A stretch of DNA of 64,000 nt. Source: Tautonia rosea (GTDB taxonomy: Bacteria > Planctomycetota > Planctomycetia > Isosphaerales > Isosphaeraceae). Under the pieces are notes generated by a model. That model did no database searches and was not told where the DNA came from. It worked only from the letters and a program-made list of their open reading frames with translations. Numbering within the stretch: the stretch's first letter is position 1; the number at the start of each line of letters is the position of its first letter. The DNA lies in contig NZ_JABBYO010000004.1 of NCBI RefSeq assembly GCF_012958305.1, positions 434,001 through 498,000 on the forward strand. The letters run 5' to 3'. Position numbers and translations under genes: made by a program. This document shows positions 26,606 to 33,231 of this stretch, in pieces.

Positions 26606-27844
26606 GTGACGTTTTACCACGAGACGCTTCCCAACGGCCTGCAGGTGATCCTCGAACGCAACGAACTGGCGCGATCGGCGGCCGCCGGGTTCTTCGTGCG
26701 AGCCGGAAGCCGAGACGAAGCGCCCGAGCTGGCCGGCGTCTCTCACTTTCTCGAACACATGGTGTTCAAGGGAACCACCCGACGCGATGCCCTGGCCGTG
26801 AACCGCGACTTCGACCGGATTGGTGCCCGGCACAACGCGCAGACCTCCGAGGAGGACACGATCTATCACGTCTCCTGCCTCCCCGAGTACCTGCCCCAGG
26901 CGCTCGATGTGCTGGCCGATATCATGCGGCCAAGGCTCGACGCCGAGGACTTCGACACTGAGAAGCAGGTCATCATCGAAGAAATCAAGATGTACGATGA
27001 CAACCCGATGATGGTCGCCTACGAGGCCGCCAAGGCGGCTCACTTCGACCACCACCCCCTCGGCAAGAGTGTGCTGGGGACGGTGGACACAATCGGGGCG
27101 TTAACCGTCGATCAGATGCGAGCCTACTTCGCCCAGCGCTACGGCCCTCCGAACGTGGTGCTGGCCGTGGCCGGAAACGTCGAGTGGTCCAAGGTGCTGG
27201 ATCTGGCAGGCTCCCTTTGCAGTTCCTGGACCGGACCCGCTGCTGATCGCGACTTGGTTCCGCACCGAGGGGTCGGCCAGCCCCGAGGAATGCTTCGCAA
27301 GGACGACCATCAAGAAACCGTGATCGCCGTCGCCGATGCTCCCGCCCTGGAGAGTCCCGATCGGTATGTCGCCTCCCTGATCGCGACCATCCTCGGTGAT
27401 CACTCCGGATCGCGGCTCTACTGGGAACTGATCGACCCCGGCCATGCCGACGGCGCCGATCTAAGCTTCCAGGATTACCAGGGAGCCGGAGCTTATTACT
27501 CACTCTTGAGTTGCGACCCGCCCTCGGCCCAGGAAAACCTGGATCGCATCGCCTCGGTCTACCGCACGTTCGCCGCCGAAGGAGCGACCGCCGAGGAGCT
27601 GGATCGCGCGAAGAACAAGATTCTCTCACGCCTCGTCCTTCGCTCGGAGCGTCCGATGGGGCGCCTGATGCCGCTCGGCTACGACTGGACCTACCGCCAA
27701 AGCTATCAGCCGATCGAGCAGGAAATCCTCTCCTATTCCGCGGTCAGTCTGGAAGAGATTCGCCGAGTGCTGGAGGAGTACCCGCTCCTCCCCATGACCC
27801 TCGTGGCTGTCGGGCCAAAAACCGACATTCACCCGCCGTCCTGA
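26606..27844 (+). CDS. M16 family zinc peptidase, catalytic partner
   Basis: About 412 residues from a GTG at 26606 (CGGAG six bases upstream); the resulting start V-T-F-Y-H-E-T-L-P-N-G-L-Q-V lines up with H-Q-H-Q-F-P-N-G-L-I-L in the preceding gene. The active site H47-F-L-E-H51 is intact, and the downstream V-I-I-E-E-I supplies the third zinc ligand. The C-terminal half has R-L-Y-W-E-L in place of the longer R/Y motif found in the partner. It lies 165 bases after the non-catalytic partner and 38 bases before the BtuF-like gene. An in-frame ATG at 26516 is possible but lacks a ribosome binding site. Confidence 0.92.
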   Translation: MTFYHETLPNGLQVILERNELARSAAAGFFVRAGSRDEAPELAGVSHFLEHMVFKGTTRRDALAVNRDFDRIGARHNAQTSEEDTIYHVSCLPEYLPQALDVLADIMRPRLDAEDFDTEKQVIIEEIKMYDDNPMMVAYEAAKAAHFDHHPLGKSVLGTVDTIGALTVDQMRAYFAQRYGPPNVVLAVAGNVEWSKVLDLAGSLCSSWTGPAADRDLVPHRGVGQPRGMLRKDDHQETVIAVADAPALESPDRYVASLIATILGDHSGSRLYWELIDPGHADGADLSFQDYQGAGAYYSLLSCDPPSAQENLDRIASVYRTFAAEGATAEELDRAKNKILSRLVLRSERPMGRLMPLGYDWTYRQSYQPIEQEILSYSAVSLEEIRRVLEEYPLLPMTLVAVGPKTDIHPPS

Positions 27845-27882
27845 GTGCATCACGGCCATTTCGACCGGTGAAAGGAGCGCCC

Positions 27883-28791
27883 ATGCGGATTGCCAGCCTC
27901 TTGCCCTCGCTCTCCGAACTCGTCTGCGACCTTGGTCGCGGGGAATGGCTCGTTGGCGTCACTCACGAGTGCGACTTTCCTGCCCACATCGCCCGATTAC
28001 CCCATCTGACACGCAGTCGGATCGATCCGAGTGGCACCAGCGCCGAGATTGATGCGATGGTTGTCAAGCAAGGGGGGAGTCTGTACGAGCTTGACCGTGA
28101 TTTGCTCGAAGCGCTCAAACCCGACCTGATTCTGACGCAGACCCAGTGCGACGTCTGCGCAGTCAATGAGGCGACGGTTCGTAAGGTGGCTGCAACCTTG
28201 CCTAACCATCCCCGCGTGGAGAGCGTCAATCCCACCGATCTAACCGGTGTGTTCGAGGTCTTTCGACGGGTCGGTCGCTTGCTCGATGCGGAAACCGAGG
28301 CCGAAACCCTGATCGGCCGCTTCGAGTCCACTGCCCGAGAGATCGCCCGACGGCGGGCCGGTCGGCCCCAACCAGGCACGATCATGGTCGAGTGGACCGA
28401 TCCCCCCTTTACCTCAGGCCACTGGAACCCCGAGCTGGTCGCCCTGGCCGGAGGTCGAGAGCTCTTGGGCCAGAACGGCGAAGCCTCCAGACGGACGAAC
28501 TGGCAGACGATCATCACCGCTCAGCCCGAGGTGCTCCTGATCGCTCCCTGCGGCTTCGAACTGGAGCGGGTCCGGCAAGAGATGGTCCCTCTCGCTCGGC
28601 TCGACGGCTGGCAATCGTTACCCGCCGTTCGCAACGGGATGGTGACGATCGCCGATGGCTCTGCCTACTTTGCCAGGCCAGGCCCCCGACTGGAAGCAAG
28701 TCTGCGCATCGCCGCCGCCGCCATCGATCCGGAAACCTGCTCCGACCTGGCTCCGTCCTCCGGCTGGGAACGCCTGGTCGTCGAGCGTTGA
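27883..28791 (+). CDS. BtuF-like periplasmic-binding-protein fold, cobalamin-binding type, no signal peptide
   Basis: A 302-residue protein starting at an ATG with AAAGGAG six bases upstream. It opens directly with M-R-I-A-S-L-L-P-S-L-S-E-L-V-C-D-L-G, the first strand of class III binding proteins (BtuF/FepB fold), so no export signal is present. D-L-I-L-T-Q-T-Q-C-D-V-C, V-N-P-T-D-L and G-H-W-N-P-E-L-V-A-L-A-G-G match the group annotated as cobalamin-binding. Because it is cytoplasmic by sequence, a role in vitamin B12 uptake is doubtful; some such proteins have other roles. A terminator follows. No BtuCD genes are in the window. Confidence 0.85.
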   Translation: MRIASLLPSLSELVCDLGRGEWLVGVTHECDFPAHIARLPHLTRSRIDPSGTSAEIDAMVVKQGGSLYELDRDLLEALKPDLILTQTQCDVCAVNEATVRKVAATLPNHPRVESVNPTDLTGVFEVFRRVGRLLDAETEAETLIGRFESTAREIARRRAGRPQPGTIMVEWTDPPFTSGHWNPELVALAGGRELLGQNGEASRRTNWQTIITAQPEVLLIAPCGFELERVRQEMVPLARLDGWQSLPAVRNGMVTIADGSAYFARPGPRLEASLRIAAAAIDPETCSDLAPSSGWERLVVER

Positions 28792-28843
28792 GCCACCTCG
28801 CCGTCGAAGCGATTCCCGGACCGTGTCTGCACAATAAAACGCT

Positions 28844-28899
28844 CGCCCTCGTACCAGCCCCTCGGGAAGAGGAATCCGGTTCGAGGGCGGGTGTTTTTC
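28844..28899 (+). terminator. Terminator after the BtuF-like gene
   Basis: CGCCCTCG (28844-28851) pairs with CGAGGGCG (28882-28889), with a small inner hairpin (CCTC/GAGG) in the loop, followed by a run of five T. It lies between two convergent genes, 52 bases past the plus-strand stop. Confidence 0.75.
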
Positions 28900-28973
28900 T
28901 TCGAGCGGCAGAGGAAAGAAACGGGTCTCCCTCTGCGGCGCCCGAGTCAGCAATCCGAGGACCGGGCTTTGGG

Positions 28974-30971
28974 TCAGAAGCTCCCCATCATGCCGCCGTA
29001 CATCATGCCGATGTCATTGCCGCGGTTCTTCTTGTTCAGCTCGTTCGAGATCGAGAGCCGATACGACTCCCTCATGAACAGGAGCTGCTCGTCGGTGGCA
29101 TCGGTCGACTGGTTGTGCAGCGCAATCGTGCCATCTGGCCGAAGCACGGCGACGACCGCAGGCAGCTCAAAGGTGCTCGGCAGCCCGAGGTTCTGTACCG
29201 GCGTCGGGCCTCCGATCGTGTCAATCACAAGCTGCCGGCTTTGCAGGTTGATCACCTTGTTTTGCGGCTCGTCTTCCCCTTCCACCGCCACCTGGCGCTG
29301 GGCGGGACGACCAACGAACTCGCCGGGAGCGGTCGGGAAGTTCGAGACGACGAGAGAGCCGGTGTTGGAATCCCAGGCGGCCACGTCAAAGACCACCGTG
29401 TCGGCACTGTATGCGCCGCCACGAGCCGGATTGAGCGCGAAGATCGAGACATCCGCCGGAACGCGAACGATCTCGGTCGGGTCGCTCCAGGGGCCAGCGA
29501 ACTCTCGGGCCTCGGTATCGACGCCGGGGGCCACATCCTCTCGGTTGTAATTGGGATTCGACACGACCACCCGAACGCGGTAGCGGTAGGTCGTTCCGGG
29601 ATCGACGGTATAGTCGATGGCCCGCACCATGACGATGTCTTCCTCGGTCATGTGTTCCGGACCGGCACCGGCAGGGCGGCCCATACCCATGCCCATGCCC
29701 ATCCCCATCATGCCGTATTCGCCCATCATCCCCATCTCGGATCGGCCGCCCATCATGGAGCCCATCATGCCCTGGCCCATCATGGATTCCATCATGCCGG
29801 GGTCGGACATTCCCCCTCGGCCGCCCTCCATCATTCCCATCATTCCCATCATTCCCATCGGCGTCTCCTCCTTTTCTTCCTTCTCGGCGAGCAGCTCGCG
29901 GAGTTTGTCAGGAGGAATGAGCTGGGCGTGGTGGACGCCGGCCCAGTAACCGGCGGACAGGTAAGGGAGGAAGGCGACGATCGGATCGAGCCGCACCGGA
30001 TCGGGAGTCAGTTCGACCGAGGGGTCTTCCTCGAAGGCGACGTCCTCGACAATCTGGTTCAGGGTGTCGGGATCGACCGTGGTCCACGAGGACCAGTCAC
30101 CCACAACGGGGTCATAGGACTGGCGGCTCAGTTCGATCCGCTTGTAGTCTGGGTGTGACTCGGGGCTCTCGACGGGGACCTTCAAGGCCGTTGCGTAGCG
30201 CTCGCGGAACTGCTTGTTGTTGAGCAGCCCGACGACCGCAACCCAACGCTGACCGCGGACCTCGGTCTTGAAGTCGACCGGGGCCGTCGTTTCGGTGGAA
30301 TCGTCTTCCTCAGGCAACGGAAGACCCGCCGCGCCGGCAATCGCCGCCTGAGACTTCTTGGTGCTCACAGACTCCTGACGCGCGGCCAGTTGTTCCTCGC
30401 GCACGTTCTTCTTGGTCGTGGCTCCTGTGCCTCCCATGCCGGGCATCATGCCCTGTCCCATGCCGTACATGGCAGCCATTCCGGACATGGACGATTTCTT
30501 CTCATCGGGATCGGGAGGAACGAGATTCCCTGAGGCATCTCGGACAGCGAACGGCATGCCTCCCCGTCCGGAAGTGGCAATCAGTTCGTACGGAGCAAGC
30601 AGCTCGTTATTGACCGAGTCTCGAATCAGGCCCGCGCCCGGTTCCGCCTTGACGAAGGCTCGGGCCAGAGAGAATTGACGGACGTCAACCTTGGTCGTCT
30701 CTCGTTTGGCGACCTGGGTGCCAAAGTCTTGAAGGACCATGCCATCGTCTTCGATCTTCGAGACGATGGCCTTCTCATCTTGCTGGCGGTTGATGTTCTG
30801 CTGCGCCTGGTTGGCGATTTCGCTGACACGGTCGGGCGTCGTATCGATCGTCTCCTTGCTCACGGCAAGGAATACGAACACCAGGCAGAGCACGGCGGTC
30901 ACGGCCACGGCCACCTTGTCGGCGAACCGCAGCGCGAGCGTCTTGAGTTTCTCCACCGTCGGGTTGGCCAT
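28974..30971 (-). CDS. Single-span membrane protein with Met/Gly-rich tracts, third gene of the PilM cluster
   Basis: A 665-residue protein. A short cytoplasmic N-terminus precedes one membrane helix (about residues 18-38, A-V-A-V-T-A-V-L-C-L-V-F-V-F-L-A-V), then a periplasmic part. Met/Gly-rich tracts lie at about 154-187 and 368-437, and the chain ends in G-M-M-Y-G-G-M-M-G-S-F. After the main tract come beta-rich segments with Y-T-V-D-P-G-T-T-Y-R-Y-R-V-R-V-V-V-S-N-P, a pattern resembling a fibronectin-type fold. By position and topology it could be an inner-membrane platform protein of PilO/PilP kind, but I do not recognise the family by sequence. Separated by 233 bases from the gene upstream. 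Confidence 0.8.
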   Translation of the reverse strand: MANPTVEKLKTLALRFADKVAVAVTAVLCLVFVFLAVSKETIDTTPDRVSEIANQAQQNINRQQDEKAIVSKIEDDGMVLQDFGTQVAKRETTKVDVRQFSLARAFVKAEPGAGLIRDSVNNELLAPYELIATSGRGGMPFAVRDASGNLVPPDPDEKKSSMSGMAAMYGMGQGMMPGMGGTGATTKKNVREEQLAARQESVSTKKSQAAIAGAAGLPLPEEDDSTETTAPVDFKTEVRGQRWVAVVGLLNNKQFRERYATALKVPVESPESHPDYKRIELSRQSYDPVVGDWSSWTTVDPDTLNQIVEDVAFEEDPSVELTPDPVRLDPIVAFLPYLSAGYWAGVHHAQLIPPDKLRELLAEKEEKEETPMGMMGMMGMMEGGRGGMSDPGMMESMMGQGMMGSMMGGRSEMGMMGEYGMMGMGMGMGMGRPAGAGPEHMTEEDIVMVRAIDYTVDPGTTYRYRVRVVVSNPNYNREDVAPGVDTEAREFAGPWSDPTEIVRVPADVSIFALNPARGGAYSADTVVFDVAAWDSNTGSLVVSNFPTAPGEFVGRPAQRQVAVEGEDEPQNKVINLQSRQLVIDTIGGPTPVQNLGLPSTFELPAVVAVLRPDGTIALHNQSTDATDEQLLFMRESYRLSISNELNKKNRGNDIGMMYGGMMGSF

Positions 30972-31096
30972 TGGGCATGCTCCTTCGGATTCCGATCGGA
31001 CTGGGTTCGGTCGAATACGTTCAGATGTTCGAGAAGGGAGTGTTCCGTGGTCCGCTTCAGGCAGTCATTCCCACCACGTTTGGGAGGGGAATTTCA

Positions 31097-31120
31097 GAGG
31101 GCAATTCTTGAACTGCCCTC
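31097..31120 (-). other. Intercistronic inverted repeat
   Basis: GAGGGCA (31097-31103) pairs with TGCCCTC (31114-31120), flanked by further complementary G-rich and C-rich runs (about 31079-31129). It lies in the 233-base gap between the second and third genes of the PilM cluster. There is no T-run after it on the minus strand, so it may stabilise or attenuate the transcript; it is not a standard terminator. Confidence 0.4.
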
Positions 31121-31204
31121 CCCCAAAACCGGTGGTTGGAAGAACCGAATGTCGCGGAAACCGATTGGCCTCGGGAACCGATCCACGAACCGTCGGTTGG
31201 GCGA

Positions 31205-33082
31205 TCAAAACCGAGAGGGTGCGGGATCAGCCGGCGCGATGGCCGACTCGTCGGCCGGAGGAGCCGGAGCCTCCTCGACAGCCTCCGGTTCGGGAGTCTC
31301 GGCGGCCGGAGGATCGGCAGGAGTCTCATCAAGCACTGGAGTTTCAACGGCCGTGGCCTCCGCCTCGGGCGTATCGGTAGGCAGAGCGGCGTCGGGAGTG
31401 ACCGCTGTGTCGGTGGCCGTTTGATCGACCGGCTCCTCGGTCAAGGATTCGTCGGCCAGATCATCGGTCATCAACGCATCGGTCGATTCCTCTCCAGGGC
31501 TCTGCGAATCGGCGGGGGCCTCAGGAGCGGGCGGGTAGTAGAACCGGGCCTGAACGTAGACCTGAAGCTCCACAACGTTGTAATAGGGGTCGAAGATCGT
31601 GACTTTCTCCGGCTCAGTCTCCTCGCTACCGTCTTTTTTCTGATTCGGACCAGCCAGATCTCGCTTGACCCGAGACCGAGGCTGGTTGGACGGAGCTCCC
31701 ATGCCTCGACCACCCATCATGCCGGGCATCATGCCCATTTCGCCGGGCATTCCCATCATCCCTTGCATCTGCATCATGCCCATTTCGCCGGGCATTCCCA
31801 TCATCCCTTGCATCTGCATCATGCCCATTTCACCGGGCATTCCGCCCATCATGCCGGGCATCATGCCTTCCATGCCATACACACCGCCGCCCATTCCCAT
31901 GCCGAAGCCACCCATCCCGGCATATCCCGAGAACCCTTGGCCCTTGACAGGAGGCTGAACGCGGGTCTTGGGGCGGGTCCAGTTGGCCTCGAGTACTCGC
32001 ATGGTCATCGGTGAATTTTCAAACTCGACCAGCAGGTTCTGGATCGAGTTCTGATCGATCAGCACGGAGACGTACGCAGGGTAGTCGCGGAACAGTTCCA
32101 CCCCGTCTTCCTGGAGGAACCGGACAGGGCCACCCCCCTTTGAGGTGCCCATTCCACCCATGCCCCCCATCATGGCTGCCATGCCTTCCATGCCTTCCAT
32201 CATGCCGGGCATCATTCCGCTTGCGCCACCGGCGCCGCCTTCCATCATGCCCCGCATGGAGTCGGCCTGGCCCCCACCCATGCCGGCCATGCCGCCGGCC
32301 GAGGGGGTTTCCGGTTCGATGGCCTGACCACCCTTCGTGACCTCAGGGGGATCCTTCAGCTCGAAGCCCAGTGCCGTCGTCCGGTGGTCGACGGCGGCGG
32401 GGTTGCCAACTTCGAGGCGGGTCAGTTGCTTGATCGCGGCCGTTTCCCAGTCCTTCGCGCCGGCCTTGCGGTTAACCTCGGCAATGACTTCGAGGATCGA
32501 GCGGCGGACCCAGAGATTTTCCTGATACTGCCAGATCTTGCCAATCGACGGCAGATTATTGATGTCGAAGGTCACGGTCTGGAGCAACGACTCCATCGGG
32601 GGGACCACAACGATCCCTTCTCCTTCGATCGGGTCCCAGGGCTTGACGACATCGTAGACGTTCTTCGCGTAGTCGTCGTAAACCTGGCTATAGAAGTAGG
32701 CGACCCGCTGGGTCTCATTCTCGGAGATGTCTTCGGGGATGTCTCGGCCCCACTCGGTCAGTTGCGGGGCGACTTCCTCGGGCCAGTCGAGCAAGGGGGC
32801 CTGCCGATCGTAAAGACGCCGGTGAGCCTCGTTCACATCCTTCTCGATCAGCCCGATCTTCTTCTGGGTGAAATCCGCGTACTGGCCGTTGGGAACGGTG
32901 CCAGAGGTGTAGGACTGAGCCCCTTGCTCAGCACTCTTGATTTCGGCGGCCTTGGACTCGGCTTGTTCCTTAACCGTTCCGGCGGTGACAACGTAGCCGA
33001 TGACCGGCAGCAAGGCGGCAATGAACAGCACGATCCAGAAACGATTCTGGATCAACAGTCGAAGGATATCCTTGGCATCCAT
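31205..33082 (-). CDS. PilO-like single-span membrane protein with Met/Gly-rich tracts, second gene of the PilM cluster
   Basis: About 625 residues from the ATG at 33082, which opens M-D-A-K-D-I-L-R-L-L-I-Q-N-R-F-W followed by one membrane helix (about 15-35). An alternative upstream TTG overlapping the PilM stop gives an unlikely Arg-rich extension. After the helix comes a charged coiled-coil stretch (K-E-Q-A-E-S-K-A-A-E-I-K-S-A), then an alpha/beta region and two Met/Gly-rich tracts (about 261-317 and 384-464). The C-terminus is acidic, Ala/Pro/Glu-rich, from about 540. The single helix plus coiled coil plus alpha/beta layout resembles PilO-type (and the Akkermansia Amuc_1100-like) platform proteins; this is by layout, since no sequence motif decides it. 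Confidence 0.82.
   Translation of the reverse strand: MDAKDILRLLIQNRFWIVLFIAALLPVIGYVVTAGTVKEQAESKAAEIKSAEQGAQSYTSGTVPNGQYADFTQKKIGLIEKDVNEAHRRLYDRQAPLLDWPEEVAPQLTEWGRDIPEDISENETQRVAYFYSQVYDDYAKNVYDVVKPWDPIEGEGIVVVPPMESLLQTVTFDINNLPSIGKIWQYQENLWVRRSILEVIAEVNRKAGAKDWETAAIKQLTRLEVGNPAAVDHRTTALGFELKDPPEVTKGGQAIEPETPSAGGMAGMGGGQADSMRGMMEGGAGGASGMMPGMMEGMEGMAAMMGGMGGMGTSKGGGPVRFLQEDGVELFRDYPAYVSVLIDQNSIQNLLVEFENSPMTMRVLEANWTRPKTRVQPPVKGQGFSGYAGMGGFGMGMGGGVYGMEGMMPGMMGGMPGEMGMMQMQGMMGMPGEMGMMQMQGMMGMPGEMGMMPGMMGGRGMGAPSNQPRSRVKRDLAGPNQKKDGSEETEPEKVTIFDPYYNVVELQVYVQARFYYPPAPEAPADSQSPGEESTDALMTDDLADESLTEEPVDQTATDTAVTPDAALPTDTPEAEATAVETPVLDETPADPPAAETPEPEAVEEAPAPPADESAIAPADPAPSRF
31731..31841 (-). repeat. 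45-base tandem repeat inside the PilO-like gene
   Basis: Two identical 45-base units (31731-31775 and 31776-31820) and a diverging third start (to about 31841). Each encodes 15 residues of the Met/Gly-rich tract, with the core G-M-P-G-E-M-G-M-M-Q-M-Q. Exact identity, even at silent positions, points to a recent slippage or unequal-exchange event. Confidence 0.9.
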
Positions 33083-33231
33083 GGCGGTCGGTTCCGGTAG
33101 GCTCGGGGAATCACGAATCGTTCCGATGTGAACAGGCAAGACGAGCATTGGCCGGAGGATCAGAACGCCGGCCGATCCGGCCCGGCCGACGCTCCTTGCG
33201 TGGAGCCTCGGCCAAGCCGAAGGGAATGGAC

